Shown here one piece after another: positions 1 to 9,339 of a stretch of 64,000 nucleotides of DNA. How positions within the stretch are numbered: position 1 is the stretch's first letter; every line of letters starts with the position of its first letter. Source of the DNA: Aquimarina intermedia (GTDB lineage: Bacteria; Bacteroidota; Bacteroidia; Flavobacteriales; Flavobacteriaceae). A program made the position numbers and the translations under genes. The notes under the pieces were generated by a model. That model did not search any database, was not told the DNA's origin, and saw only the letters and a program-made list of their open reading frames with translations. The DNA is taken from positions 1 to 64,000 of the forward strand of contig NZ_VNHU01000013.1 in NCBI RefSeq assembly GCF_008124785.1. Direction: 5' to 3'.

Positions 1-105
1 GAGAACTAATTCATCACTAACAGCAGTAATACTTAAATTATTCCTTAAAACCTTTTGTACTGCTTTAAATTTAAAATCTTTGGAATGTTTGATTTTTCTA
101 CTCAT
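1..105 (-). CDS. IS3-family transposase OrfA, N-terminal fragment
   Basis: An ATG at 105 on the minus strand opens a frame that runs off the window edge after 35 codons. It starts MSRKIKHSKDFKFKAVQKVL, a basic N-terminus followed by the start of a helix-turn-helix (NNLSITAVSDEL), as in OrfA/InsE proteins of IS3 elements. OrfA binds the terminal inverted repeats and is normally fused to the DDE catalytic OrfB by -1 frameshifting. The fragment is cut by the window and is not necessarily a broken gene. Confidence 0.75.
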   Translation of the reverse strand, partial: MSRKIKHSKDFKFKAVQKVLRNNLSITAVSDELVL

Positions 106-147
106 AAAATACCCCCAAATAGTGTCTAACTTTTTGGGGGCACTTCA
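1..147 (-). mobile_element. Partial IS3-family (IS150-like) insertion sequence, left end
   Basis: Read on the minus strand from 147, the sequence begins TGAAGTGCCCCCAAAAAGTT, the TG...CA end typical of IS150-group IS3 elements. A short leader and the start of a transposase OrfA follow. The leader can fold CCCCCAA against TTGGGGG just before the start codon, a hairpin known in IS elements to limit read-through expression. Only about 147 bases of the element lie in the window. The other end, the second reading frame and the target duplication cannot be seen. The insertion ends 41 bp downstream of the stop codon of the neighbouring oxoamine synthase gene and does not break it. Confidence 0.75.
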
Positions 148-188
148 GATTGGTGGCTTTTTCTTATAATATAACGGAGGAATTAAGG

Positions 189-1448
189 CTACTCCCCCAT
201 AGCTGCTGCAACTGCAGCTGAAATTCTTTTATAAGTACCGTTTTCCAGTGTCTCACGAATGGCTGAGAAAGCAACTAATGTTTCATCTATATCCTGTTGT
301 GTATGAGACGCAGTTGGGATCAATCTCAATAAAATTAATCCTTTTGGAATCACAGGATATACCACAATCGAACAGAAAACCCCATGATTTTCCCGTAAGT
401 CTTTCACCAATGCCATTGCCTCAGGAATACTTCCTTTGAGATACACAGGTGTCACACAACTTTGCGTTGTACCTAGATCAAAGCCTCTTTCACGCAATCC
501 GTTTTGCAATGCATTTGTATTTTCCCATAACTTATCTTTAAGCTCTGGCATTGTTCTAAGCATATCCAAACGCTTTAACGCTCCGATAACTAATTGCATT
601 TGCAAAGACTTTGCAAACATTTGGGATCTTAAATTATACTTTAAGAAATCTATAATTTCTTTATCAGCAGCAATGAATGCTCCTGTACTTGCCATTGATT
701 TTGCAAATGTAGCAAAATAAACATCTATCTGATCTTGGACACCTTGCTCTTCACCAGTTCCTGCACCTGTTTTACCTAAGGTACCAAATCCGTGAGCATC
801 GTCTACAAAAAGTCTGAAGTTATATTTCTCCTTTAGCGCTACAATTTCTCTTAGTTTTCCTTGTTCACCGCGCATACCAAAAACCCCTTCAGAAATCAAT
901 AAAATTCCTCCACCGGTTTTTTCTGCCATCTTAGTGGCACGTATCAGATTTTTCTCTATACTCTCTACATCATTATGACGATATGTATATCGCTGCCCTT
1001 GATGGAGTCTTACCCCATCAATAATACATGCATGTGCGTCCACATCATAAACTATGATATCATCTTTTGTTACCAATGCATCTACTGTAGATACCATACC
1101 CTGATAACCAAAGTTAAGAAGATAGGCCGCCTCTTTATCAACAAAAGCTGCTAATTCATCCTGAAGCTTTTCATGTAGATCTGTATGACCACTCATCATT
1201 CTGGCCCCCATAGGATATGCAGAACCATAATCAGCTGCTGCTTGAGCATCCACTTCTCTTATTTCAGCTTTATTAGCCAATCCTAAATAATCATTGATAC
1301 TCCAGGTGATTACATCTCTACCCTGAAACTTCATTCTATTTGATATAGGGCCTTCAAGCTTTGGAAATACAAAATAACCTTCTGCTTTGTCTGCCCACTT
1401 TCCTAAAGGACCTTTATCCTTGTAAATTTTATCAAATAAATCTCTCAT
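189..1448 (-). CDS. Alpha-oxoamine synthase (PLP); probable cysteate-C-fatty acyltransferase or serine palmitoyltransferase-like
   Basis: A 419-residue fold-type I PLP enzyme of the alpha-oxoamine synthase family (KBL, AONS, SPT, ALAS). It shows a glycine-rich NDYLGLA N-terminal motif, DDAHGFG near 216-222 (PLP-ring aspartate and histidine) and the Schiff-base lysine in FATFAKS at about residue 250. Family members condense an amino acid with an acyl thioester and lose CO2. It lies downstream of a cysteine-synthase-fold gene on the same strand. That pairing is known for capnine (sulfonolipid) synthesis in Bacteroidota, where cysteate and a branched acyl thioester give 3-dehydrocapnine. The assignment is inferred; serine palmitoyltransferase, which makes ceramide-like lipids, is the main alternative. 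A terminator lies between the two genes, so it probably has its own promoter. A near-consensus -7 box (TATTTTCG on the minus strand, 1475-1482) lies 26 bp upstream of the start. Confidence 0.8.
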   Translation of the reverse strand: MRDLFDKIYKDKGPLGKWADKAEGYFVFPKLEGPISNRMKFQGRDVITWSINDYLGLANKAEIREVDAQAAADYGSAYPMGARMMSGHTDLHEKLQDELAAFVDKEAAYLLNFGYQGMVSTVDALVTKDDIIVYDVDAHACIIDGVRLHQGQRYTYRHNDVESIEKNLIRATKMAEKTGGGILLISEGVFGMRGEQGKLREIVALKEKYNFRLFVDDAHGFGTLGKTGAGTGEEQGVQDQIDVYFATFAKSMASTGAFIAADKEIIDFLKYNLRSQMFAKSLQMQLVIGALKRLDMLRTMPELKDKLWENTNALQNGLRERGFDLGTTQSCVTPVYLKGSIPEAMALVKDLRENHGVFCSIVVYPVIPKGLILLRLIPTASHTQQDIDETLVAFSAIRETLENGTYKRISAAVAAAMGE

Positions 1449-1546
1449 CTACCTTAAATTTGATTTTATAAGTTTGCGAAAATACTGAAAATTGATGTGA
1501 TGACATAATAATATTTATCATCACTTAAGAAAAAATAGTATTTCAC

Positions 1547-1575
1547 AAAAAAGCACCTGAAAAATGATCAGATGC
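1547..1575 (-). terminator. Rho-independent terminator after the cysteine-synthase-like gene
   Basis: On the minus strand, GCATCTGA pairs with TCAGGTGC (one G-T pair) around a 7-base loop and is followed by six T. It lies 22 bp beyond the stop of the 1598-2638 gene and ends about 100 bp before the next start, so the two genes are at least partly uncoupled. Confidence 0.75.
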
Positions 1576-1597
1576 CTATTGTTTTTAACTTGTACTA

Positions 1598-2638
1598 TTA
1601 CTTAACCACTTCGATATCTGAAGTTGTCGTTGTTTCTTTGCTATCCATAAAGCCTTGCTCCTGCATCCATTCGTCACTATAAACTTTACTCATATACCTG
1701 GATCCGTGATCCGGCAGCAACACAACAACATTACTTGTGCTATCAAATTCTCCTTGTTCAGCTAATTGCTTAATTCCTTGAATGGCAGCACCACTGGTAT
1801 AACCCAGAAACAAACCTTCTAATCTAGCCAATTCTCTTGCAGTAAGTGCGCTATCTTCATCTCCAACCTTTTCAAATTTATCAATACTATCAAAATCAGT
1901 AGCTGTTGGAATTAAATTCTTTCCTAAACCTTCTATACGGTATGGATAAATTTCATTTACATCCAACTCCTTAGTTTCGTGATACTTTTTCAAAACTGAG
2001 CCATAGGCATCTATTCCCAATACGCGAACTTCCGGATTTTTAGATTTCAAATATCTTGCTGTACCGGATATTGTTCCTCCAGTTCCGCAACAAGCTACCA
2101 AGTGAGTAATATGCCCGTTGGTTTGTTTCCATATTTCCGGTCCCGTAGACTTAAAGTGTGCATCGATATTCAGCTCATTAAAATATTGATTAATATAAAC
2201 CGAACCTTTTGTTTCTTTGTGTATTCTTTTGGCAACTTCATAATAGGATCTTGGATCATCTGCAGCTACATGTGCAGGGCAAACATGCACCTGAGCCCCC
2301 ATAGTCTGAAGCATAGCTATTTTATCCTTCGATGATTTTGAGCTAACTGCCAAAATACACTTATACCCTTTAATTGCACTTACCATAGCCAGACTGAATC
2401 CGGTATTTCCGCTGGTAGTCTCAACTATAGTATCTCCCGGTTTTAAGATTCCTTTCTTTTCTGCCTGTTCTAAAATATAAAGAGCAATTCTATCTTTAGA
2501 AGAATGTCCCGGATTAAAAGATTCAACCTTTGCATAATAATTGCCGGGGAAATCCTTTATTATTCTGTTCAATTTAATGAGTGGAGTGTCGCCGATAAGC
2601 TCCAGAATACTATTGTACGCCTGTATCTTTTCTTTCAT
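1598..2638 (-). CDS. Cysteine synthase-family PLP enzyme; probable cysteate synthase
   Basis: A 346-residue fold-type II PLP enzyme related to O-acetylserine sulfhydrylase and cystathionine beta-synthase. The PLP lysine is in NPGHSSKDR (about K48), the substrate loop is TSGNTG (75-80), and the phosphate loop is GTGGTISG (185-192). There is also a CBS-like EGLGKNLIP stretch. It lacks the serine acetyltransferase partner and the CBS-pair domain. Next to an alpha-oxoamine synthase, the best guess is cysteate synthase, making cysteate from O-phosphoserine and sulfite as the first step of sulfonolipid synthesis. Ordinary cysteine synthase cannot be excluded from sequence alone. A 9-bp inverted repeat lies just upstream and may be an operator. 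Confidence 0.8.
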   Translation of the reverse strand: MKEKIQAYNSILELIGDTPLIKLNRIIKDFPGNYYAKVESFNPGHSSKDRIALYILEQAEKKGILKPGDTIVETTSGNTGFSLAMVSAIKGYKCILAVSSKSSKDKIAMLQTMGAQVHVCPAHVAADDPRSYYEVAKRIHKETKGSVYINQYFNELNIDAHFKSTGPEIWKQTNGHITHLVACCGTGGTISGTARYLKSKNPEVRVLGIDAYGSVLKKYHETKELDVNEIYPYRIEGLGKNLIPTATDFDSIDKFEKVGDEDSALTARELARLEGLFLGYTSGAAIQGIKQLAEQGEFDSTSNVVVLLPDHGSRYMSKVYSDEWMQEQGFMDSKETTTTSDIEVVK

Positions 2639-2654
2639 AAAGTAAGTTTTTACA

Positions 2655-2688
2655 GTTTATCGAACAGTATTTTGGGGTGTCGATAAAC
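2655..2688. promoter_or_regulatory. Inverted repeat upstream of the putative cysteate synthase gene
   Basis: GTTTATCGA (2655-2663) and TCGATAAAC (2680-2688) form a perfect 9-bp inverted repeat with a 16-bp spacer, 17-50 bp upstream of the start codon at 2638. No T tract follows on either strand, so it is not a typical terminator. A dimeric regulator site is the simplest reading, but no regulator is known. Confidence 0.4.
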
Positions 2689-2726
2689 GGCTAAAAAACG
2701 CCACGAAGTTACATTATTTTTTTCAA

Positions 2727-4859
2727 TTATTCGGTTATCCCCTCTAAATCTAGCAAAAACGCATACTCTTCGGCCACTTCTTTTAGGGCTTCAAAGCGCC
2801 CTGAAGCTCCTCCGTGACCAGCCTCCATATTAGTATGTAATAACAATAAATTATCTCCTTTCTTTGTCGCTCTCATTTTTGCCACCCATTTTGCAGGCTC
2901 CCAATATTGTACTTGAGAATCATGCAAACCTGTGGTCACTAATAAATTTGGATACTCTTGTGCAGTCACATTATCATAAGGAGAGTACGTTTTCATATAA
3001 TTGTAATACTCCTCATTATTTGGATTACCCCATTCGTCATATTCTCCAGTTGTTAATGGTATACTATCGTCTAGCATTGTTGTAATCACATCTACAAATG
3101 GTACAGCTGCTACTACCCCATTATATAATTCGGGTGCCATATTAATAACGGCTCCCATAAGTAACCCTCCGGCTGAGCCTCCCATAGCGTATAAATGCTC
3201 CTTTGAAGTATACCCTTCAGAAATCAAAAATTTTGAACAATCTATAAAATCAGTGAAGGTGTTTTTCTTCTTTAGTAATTTTCCGTCTTCATACCAGGGA
3301 CGTCCAAGATATTCCCCACCTCGTACATGCGCAATAACGTATACAAATCCTCTGTCAAGTAAACTTAATCGTACTGTAGAAAAATAGGGATCAATCGTCG
3401 CTCCGTAAGAACCATATCCATATTGCAATACAGGATTAGTTCCGTCCTTTTTTAAGCCTTTGCGATAGACAAGAGACATCGGTATTTTAGTTCCATCTGA
3501 TGCCGTTGCCCAAACACGTTCTGAGGTATAATTATTTTTATCAAATGTTCCCCCCAATACTTCTTGTTCTTTTTTAACTTCTTTCTCTTTTGATTCCATA
3601 TTGAAATCAATTACCGAATTAGGTGTTGACAAAGAGTTGTATGCATATCTCAAAACTTTGGTGTCAAAATCCGGATTTGTACTTACATAAGCAGTATACG
3701 TTTCATTATCGAAAGGAAGGTAGTAGGTTTGTGAACCATCCCATCGTTTAATTTGAATTTTATTAAGTCCGTTATTACGTTCACTTACTACCAAATACTC
3801 CTTAAAAATCTCAATATCTTCAAGTAAAGTTTCTTCTCGATGTGGTATAACGTCTACCCAGTTTTCTTTACTTGTCTTACCCTCTCCAGTTTTCATAAGT
3901 TTGAAGTTGGTAGCATTATCGGCATTGGTCAGAACATAGAAATGATCTTTATAATGTGAAATCCCATATTCTAAACCACGCACTCTGGGTTGAAAAATTT
4001 TAAACTCCCCATCAGGTTCATCTGCTTTTAATATTCTATACTCAGAGGTAAGGGTACTTGTTGATCCTATAACAATATATTTGTCTGATTTAGTTTTATA
4101 AACAAAGGTATTAAAGGTGTCGTCATCTTCTCTAAAAACTTCAACATCATCAGAAACCCGAGTACCTAATGTATGCTTCATAATTTTATAAGATCGAAGC
4201 GTTTCAGCGTCTTTTTTTGTGTAAAACAAAGTTTTACCATCTGCAGCCCACGTACTACTACCGGTAGCATTTTCTATGGTATCATCATACACGGTTCCGT
4301 CGACCAAATTCTTGATTTGAATGGTATACTGACGACGACTCACTGTATCCACTCCAAAAGCTACACGGGTATTGTCCGGACTTACGTTTAAACCAACTAA
4401 ACGATAATAACTATGACCTTTTGCCTCTTCATTACAATCAAATAAAATTTCTTCTTTCGCGTCCAGCGTTTCCTTCTTTCTTGAATAAATTGGATAATCC
4501 TTTCCTTTTTCATAACGCGTAATATACCAGTAGCCATTATATTTATACGGAACCGAAGCATCATCCTCCTTTATGCGCGCTTTCATCTCTTCAAAAAGTT
4601 GCTTTTGCAACCCCTTGGTATGAGCGGTCATTTGATCGTTATATTCGTTTTCTCTTTCCAGATAATCAATAACTTCAGGGTCTTCTCGGTCATTTAACCA
4701 AAAATAATTATCCTGTCGAATGTCATCAAATTTCTCTAATTGATTTTCTTTTATTTCTGCGACTGGAGGCGTTGGTTTTGTATTCAATTTATTTTCTTTT
4801 TTGGTACACGAAGTTGCAAAAATAAGCGATACTACGCAGATAATTTGAAAGGTTTTCAT
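2727..4859 (-). CDS. S9A prolyl oligopeptidase-family lipoprotein (oligopeptidase B/protease II-like)
   Basis: A 710-residue serine peptidase of family S9. The N-terminal signal ends in a lipobox with Cys18 (ATSC), so it is expected to be a lipoprotein outside the cytoplasm. Residues of about 40-430 form the beta-propeller region. The C-terminal alpha/beta hydrolase domain carries GGSAGG with the nucleophile Ser562, GLHDSQV with Asp647 and EAGHGGASGR with His682, a complete triad. Oligopeptidase B cleaves short peptides after basic residues; that specificity is inferred from overall likeness. Its stop lies 88 bp before the next gene on the same strand. Confidence 0.9.
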   Translation of the reverse strand: MKTFQIICVVSLIFATSCTKKENKLNTKPTPPVAEIKENQLEKFDDIRQDNYFWLNDREDPEVIDYLERENEYNDQMTAHTKGLQKQLFEEMKARIKEDDASVPYKYNGYWYITRYEKGKDYPIYSRKKETLDAKEEILFDCNEEAKGHSYYRLVGLNVSPDNTRVAFGVDTVSRRQYTIQIKNLVDGTVYDDTIENATGSSTWAADGKTLFYTKKDAETLRSYKIMKHTLGTRVSDDVEVFREDDDTFNTFVYKTKSDKYIVIGSTSTLTSEYRILKADEPDGEFKIFQPRVRGLEYGISHYKDHFYVLTNADNATNFKLMKTGEGKTSKENWVDVIPHREETLLEDIEIFKEYLVVSERNNGLNKIQIKRWDGSQTYYLPFDNETYTAYVSTNPDFDTKVLRYAYNSLSTPNSVIDFNMESKEKEVKKEQEVLGGTFDKNNYTSERVWATASDGTKIPMSLVYRKGLKKDGTNPVLQYGYGSYGATIDPYFSTVRLSLLDRGFVYVIAHVRGGEYLGRPWYEDGKLLKKKNTFTDFIDCSKFLISEGYTSKEHLYAMGGSAGGLLMGAVINMAPELYNGVVAAVPFVDVITTMLDDSIPLTTGEYDEWGNPNNEEYYNYMKTYSPYDNVTAQEYPNLLVTTGLHDSQVQYWEPAKWVAKMRATKKGDNLLLLHTNMEAGHGGASGRFEALKEVAEEYAFLLDLEGITE

Positions 4860-4987
4860 CTAATGTTGGTTTTTCAGAAATTTAGCTAAACAACAGCATT
4901 GTAGGGAAAATTTGAGATTTACCACTGAATTAAAAGTAATGCATAGTTTTTAATAAAAATCCTGTCTAGTTTATCATAGCAAAATAG

Positions 4988-4995
4988 TAATTTTG
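4988..4995 (+). promoter_or_regulatory. -7 promoter element for ybaB
   Basis: TAATTTTG is a perfect match to the Bacteroidota TAnnTTTG -7 element, 29 bp upstream of the ybaB start. No clear TTG lies at the usual 19-21 bp spacing. Confidence 0.5.
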
Positions 4996-5024
4996 TATTT
5001 AATACTAATTAAAAAGAAAAAGAA

Positions 5025-5348
5025 ATGTTTGGAGACATGATGGGAATGATGGGGAAACTAAAAGAAACCCAGGCTCGAGTAGAAGAAACTAAAAAAAGAA
5101 TGAGCTCTGTACTTATCGATGAAAACAGTACAGATAATTTATTACAAGTGACCGTAACTGCAAACCGAGAAATAAAAAAAATCGCTATTGCTGATGAACT
5201 TATGGAGGACAAAGATCAATTAGAAGATTATTTGATTCTAACACTGAACAAAGCTATTGCAAAGGCAACAAAAGTAAATGAAGATGAATTGGCAGCCGTT
5301 GCAAAAGATGGTATGCCAAATATCCCTGGACTGGATAAATTCATGTAA
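5025..5348 (+). CDS. ybaB: YbaB/EbfC family nucleoid-associated protein
   Basis: A 107-residue protein with the usual YbaB layout. It has a Met-rich N-terminus ([14 protein letters not shown]), an amphipathic helix, a short beta-hairpin ([15 protein letters not shown]) and a C-terminal helix ending in a [10 protein letters not shown] tail. The family forms tweezer-like dimers that bind DNA and influence nucleoid structure. In many bacteria it sits beside dnaX-recR; here it stands alone between a peptidase and a DUF1508 gene. Length and motifs are normal for the family. Confidence 0.93.
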   Translation: MFGDMMGMMGKLKETQARVEETKKRMSSVLIDENSTDNLLQVTVTANREIKKIAIADELMEDKDQLEDYLILTLNKAIAKATKVNEDELAAVAKDGMPNIPGLDKFM

Positions 5349-5428
5349 ACACTGTTACGACAGTTTCCTTTTAATTCATCATTTAATTCCATATTTTTAT
5401 AGAATTAACTTTAACTTGAAGCGTTTAT

Positions 5429-5749
5429 ATGTTTGAATTAACGAAAAAGGATGATGATACATATCACTTTATACTGAAGGCCAAAAATGGTCAGATTATT
5501 TTAAGTAGTGAGCTATATTCCAGTAAAGGTGCTGCTGAAAACGGTATCGAATCCGTAAAGAAGAATTCGGTAGAAGATATTCGTTACGAGAGAAAAACTG
5601 CTAAAGATGGCCGCTTTTATTTTAATTTGAAATCCTCAAATGGTCAAGTCATAGGAAGCAGCCAAACGTATACCTCTGAGTCAGGTATGGAAAATGGCAT
5701 TGCATCGGTTAAGAAAAATGCGTCTAACGCAACAAAGACCGCTATGTAA
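5429..5749 (+). CDS. DUF1508/YegP family protein with two repeats
   Basis: A 106-residue protein made of two about 48-residue DUF1508 repeats (UPF0339, YegP-like). Each repeat has a strand pair FHFILKAKNGQIILSSELY or FYFNLKSSNGQVIGSSQTY, then a helix with GAAENGIESVKKN or SGMENGIASVKKN. The molecular role of the family is unknown. It is common in Bacteroidota as a small cytoplasmic stress-associated protein. It is followed by a strong hairpin shared with the convergent threonine aldolase gene. Confidence 0.9.
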   Translation: MFELTKKDDDTYHFILKAKNGQIILSSELYSSKGAAENGIESVKKNSVEDIRYERKTAKDGRFYFNLKSSNGQVIGSSQTYTSESGMENGIASVKKNASNATKTAM

Positions 5750-5765
5750 ATAATTAATTTTGATA

Positions 5766-5802
5766 TATACAGGCTGAAATCATATCCGTTTCAGCCTGTA
5801 TA
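5766..5802. terminator. Terminator-like hairpin between convergent genes
   Basis: TATACAGGCTGAAA (5766-5779) pairs perfectly over 14 bp with TTTCAGCCTGTATA (5789-5802) around a 9-base loop, between the DUF1508 gene and threonine aldolase. There is no strict T tract on either side. It probably acts as a bidirectional mRNA 3' end. Confidence 0.6.
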
Positions 5803-5811
5803 CACTAAAAT

Positions 5812-6828
5812 TTAATCCATACTTTGTAAGACTTCCAAAAAATACTGATGCATTCGTTCTGAATAATCATGATGTGTTACAAGCCGTAGCTTACCTTGCC
5901 CCATACTGTAAAAATGAATATCTTTTTCTGCCATTTTAGCAATAAATTCATCTTCATTGGTAGCTATTTTGAAAATTACAATATTAGTATCGATCGGTTC
6001 AACATGCAATACAAAAGGCAAGGTACTTAATACCTCTCCTATTTCTTGTGCACGCTTATGATCCTCTGCTAATCGATCCCACTGATGTTTTACCCCATAG
6101 AGTCCTGCAGCAGCCATAAAACCTACCTGACGCATACCTCCTCCCAAAACTTTGCGCACACGTATCGCATTTTTCATTAGTTCAGTATCCCCAATAAGAA
6201 CTGATCCCATAGGAGCTCCTAAACCTTTGCTTAAACATACCGATATAGTATCGAAAAGCTTACCAAAATCTTTTGGCGATTGATCTTTTGCAATCATGGC
6301 ATTCCATAAACGTGCTCCATCCAGATGAAAGCCTAATCCATGTCTTTCACAAACATCTTTTATGCTTTTTAAGGTCTCTATATCATAGCATGCTCCCCCA
6401 CCTTTATTCGTTGTGTTTTCTACGCAAACTAAGGCTGTTAATGGACTGTGATAAAAATCCGGTGGATTTATAGCCGCTTCCACCTGATCAGCAGTAATCA
6501 TTCCGCGATTCCCTTCTATTAATTTACAAGACACTCCGCTATTAAATGAAACCCCTCCCCCTTCATAATTAAATACGTGGGCATAGTGATCCGCTATCAA
6601 TTGTTCTCCCGGTTGTGTATGTAATTTTATAGCTGCCTGATTTGCCATACTTCCCGTTGGAAAAAACAGAGCCGTCTCTTTGCCAAAAAGGTTCGCTAGG
6701 TAAGCTTCCAGTTCATTAACTGATGGATCCTCTTTATACACATCATCACCTACTACCGCATTCATCATACTTTGAAGCATCCCCTTAGTGGGCTTGGTTA
6801 TGGTATCACTTCGTAAATCTATTCTCAT
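5812..6828 (-). CDS. ltaE: Low-specificity L-threonine aldolase
   Basis: A 338-residue fold-type I PLP enzyme that splits L-threonine or L-allo-threonine to glycine and acetaldehyde in the cytoplasm. It begins MRIDLRSDTITKPT, the hallmark of the family. It has FFPTGSMANQAA near 55-65, HLDGARLWNA (PLP aspartate and arginine) near 168-177 and the PLP lysine in CLSKGLGAPMGS at K201. Length is normal. It is transcribed alone, between the hairpin at its 3' end and the upstream zinc protease gene, which ends 29 bp before its start. Confidence 0.92.
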   Translation of the reverse strand: MRIDLRSDTITKPTKGMLQSMMNAVVGDDVYKEDPSVNELEAYLANLFGKETALFFPTGSMANQAAIKLHTQPGEQLIADHYAHVFNYEGGGVSFNSGVSCKLIEGNRGMITADQVEAAINPPDFYHSPLTALVCVENTTNKGGGACYDIETLKSIKDVCERHGLGFHLDGARLWNAMIAKDQSPKDFGKLFDTISVCLSKGLGAPMGSVLIGDTELMKNAIRVRKVLGGGMRQVGFMAAAGLYGVKHQWDRLAEDHKRAQEIGEVLSTLPFVLHVEPIDTNIVIFKIATNEDEFIAKMAEKDIHFYSMGQGKLRLVTHHDYSERMHQYFLEVLQSMD

Positions 6829-6857
6829 TCGTTATAATGCTATTATAAAATTTGTTT

Positions 6858-9263
6858 TTAAAAGGTACACTGAAAGCTCCCAATTGGAGATCCATCAGGA
6901 ATTTCTATAGTATTCGATTTTAGAATTAAATCTGGTTTTTCTGTATACTTTTTTAGGGTATGAATTAAAAATGTGTTGTATGCATCATCCATTTTTAACG
7001 TCTTATTTTCAAGCTTTACTTGCAATGCCTTCAATTGAGTCAGAGCAATGGCGTTAACCTGTGGATAGGCTGTAGGTTCTCTGCTCAAACGAAGTAAATG
7101 CTTTATGACACTGAACTGTATACTCTTTTGAATCTCCATATAATAAGTATTCGAGGCCTTGTTTAAAAAAGTTGTCGCTATTACCTGATCAAGTACCTCT
7201 GATAAACCTAGTTGATCTGCATCTAAACTTTTTTGTTGAACAAGTCGAGAAGCACGCTCCGGATGCAGCAATAATGATAAGGTCATTTCACTTGCAGTAA
7301 CAGGCGCACTAATTGCATCAAATGCGACTCCGGTTTTACTTTTAAAGGATTCTCTCGTTCTCGCAAAGCCATACGCTCTTGGCGGAAATAAATTCAATTT
7401 ATCTTCCGGAATCGCTAGAACGTCTGCTGATAAGGTTTTACTTAAAACCTGTAATGCTTTGCGCTGCTTTTTTGGTGAAACCACCGACGTGATAAGTTGC
7501 TTATCACCTTTAATTGCATAATTATAGGTTAATCCGCCAATTGACTTTATGACTGCCTCTGTTTGATACCGATGAAAGAAATACAGAGGAACAAAAACAT
7601 CTTCTAACACAGAATAGGATTCACCAACACGAATATTATCCTTAGAAAAATTGCGCATTGCTATTTTTCGAATAGCCAACACCTCTTCTAGTCCATCGCT
7701 CACATCTGCCCCATTATCCCATAAGTGTGCCTTAGCATGTGCACCTCCTTTGGTCCGTGCGTCGCTATCAGTAATAAAACGCAGACCTTTGGCATAGGCA
7801 GTATTCAGTATTGAATCCAAAACGTTGCTCTCATTAGCCTCTCCGGCATCAGCATAACTGTACGCGACAGTTACTTTATCCCATGCTCCAATTTCTTGTG
7901 TGTACGCTTCTGACAAATCAATTTTACCTCCCTCTAATTGCACCAAAGGATGCGGATAATCCATGACGGATGCGCGCTCAAATGTACTTGCAGCAAAATT
8001 ATGAGCAAATCCAAGGGTGTGCCCAACCTCATGAGCCGACAGTTGTCGGATTCTGGCCAATGCCATGTCCAACATGGGTTGATGATTAACATCACTAGCC
8101 GCAAAAGGTTTATTAAGCAGCGCTTGGGCAATTAAAAAATCTTGTCTAATTCTCAAGCTTCCTAAACTTACATGACCTTTTAGTATTTCTCCTGTTCGAG
8201 GATCAATAATACTGGCTCCGTAACTCCACCCTCTTGTCGAGCGATGCACCCACTGTATAACATTATATCGTAGATCCAACGGGTCAGCATCAGGTGGTAA
8301 CATTTTAACCTGAAATGCATTTTTATATCCAATCGCTTCAAAGGCTGTATTCCACCAAGAGGCTCCCTCTAACAAAGCACTTCTTACCGGCTCTGGTGTA
8401 CCCGGATCTAAATAATAAATAATAGGTTCTTTTGCTTCACTCAATGGTGCATCCGGATTCTTTTTTTCCAACCGGTGACGTAAAATAAATTGTTTTTTTA
8501 ATGGAGATTCAATCGGCGTTGCATAGTCATAGAATGACATTGATATGGCCCCACTACGCGGATCAAAACTTCTCATTTTATAACCAGCATCCGGCAACGC
8601 TACAAAGGAATGATGCTGTACAACGGTAATCGCCTTTGTATCTGGTACCACACTTGCTAGATATTTGCCGGTGGACGTCCCTGTGAAAGTAAGCAGGCTC
8701 TCAAACTCCAGATTCTTCGGAAAAGCTTTTAATTTATCAAGTAGTAAAGCACTTCGTTTTTTATCCAAAGCATACGTTCCTTCTTTCATTTTTTTTAGCC
8801 GCTGAGTTACACCGTGACTATCTTGCAACAAAAAAGGTGTAAGATCAATAACGTACTTCCCGTTTTTTTCTTCCTTGATAGGGAAACCAAACAAGACTGA
8901 TTGTGCAAATGCCTGAGCTACACTTTTCTTCTCAAGCATATTATCAGTATTGGCCCTGTATTTTAGATTTTCTTGAACTAAAAGTAATTTATTGCCTCGT
9001 TTCTGAAACTTTACGATATCTCCTCCTCCCAATTGTCCGCGGTCTAGTCCTATATCATTAGAACCTACACCGCTTACTAAAGCATGAACATACAAAAACT
9101 CTTCATTTAAACGATTAACTTCCAAATACAACTCATCCTTAGCTTCATTATAATGAAAAGTAAAAAATCCTTTGTATGATTTTAGTTCTTCTTGCTTCTC
9201 TAAAAACTGAGCGCTTACTTCAGTACATAGAATCACTAAAAAGTAAAAGCTAAGTATTCTCAT
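6858..9263 (-). CDS. Secreted zinc-dependent metalloprotease, DUF5117/DUF4953 type
   Basis: An 801-residue protein with a Sec signal peptide (cleavage after VSAQ, about residue 19). It contains an extended zincin motif HEVGHTLGFAH, with H411, E412, H415 and H421 as expected zinc ligands and general base. A downstream Met-turn-like ASVMDYPHP lies about 15 residues later. The flanking N-terminal (DUF5117-like) and C-terminal (DUF5118/4953-like) regions place it in a Bacteroidota family of large periplasmic or secreted metalloproteases. The substrate is unknown. It has no type IX C-terminal signal, so it probably stays in the periplasm or at the membrane. Confidence 0.9.
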   Translation of the reverse strand: MRILSFYFLVILCTEVSAQFLEKQEELKSYKGFFTFHYNEAKDELYLEVNRLNEEFLYVHALVSGVGSNDIGLDRGQLGGGDIVKFQKRGNKLLLVQENLKYRANTDNMLEKKSVAQAFAQSVLFGFPIKEEKNGKYVIDLTPFLLQDSHGVTQRLKKMKEGTYALDKKRSALLLDKLKAFPKNLEFESLLTFTGTSTGKYLASVVPDTKAITVVQHHSFVALPDAGYKMRSFDPRSGAISMSFYDYATPIESPLKKQFILRHRLEKKNPDAPLSEAKEPIIYYLDPGTPEPVRSALLEGASWWNTAFEAIGYKNAFQVKMLPPDADPLDLRYNVIQWVHRSTRGWSYGASIIDPRTGEILKGHVSLGSLRIRQDFLIAQALLNKPFAASDVNHQPMLDMALARIRQLSAHEVGHTLGFAHNFAASTFERASVMDYPHPLVQLEGGKIDLSEAYTQEIGAWDKVTVAYSYADAGEANESNVLDSILNTAYAKGLRFITDSDARTKGGAHAKAHLWDNGADVSDGLEEVLAIRKIAMRNFSKDNIRVGESYSVLEDVFVPLYFFHRYQTEAVIKSIGGLTYNYAIKGDKQLITSVVSPKKQRKALQVLSKTLSADVLAIPEDKLNLFPPRAYGFARTRESFKSKTGVAFDAISAPVTASEMTLSLLLHPERASRLVQQKSLDADQLGLSEVLDQVIATTFLNKASNTYYMEIQKSIQFSVIKHLLRLSREPTAYPQVNAIALTQLKALQVKLENKTLKMDDAYNTFLIHTLKKYTEKPDLILKSNTIEIPDGSPIGSFQCTF

Positions 9264-9339
9264 GAGTATGGGTTTATATTTAAGACCTTAAATCTATAAA
9301 AATAATACCAAAATCATTTTATTCTAGTCGCTTAAATCC

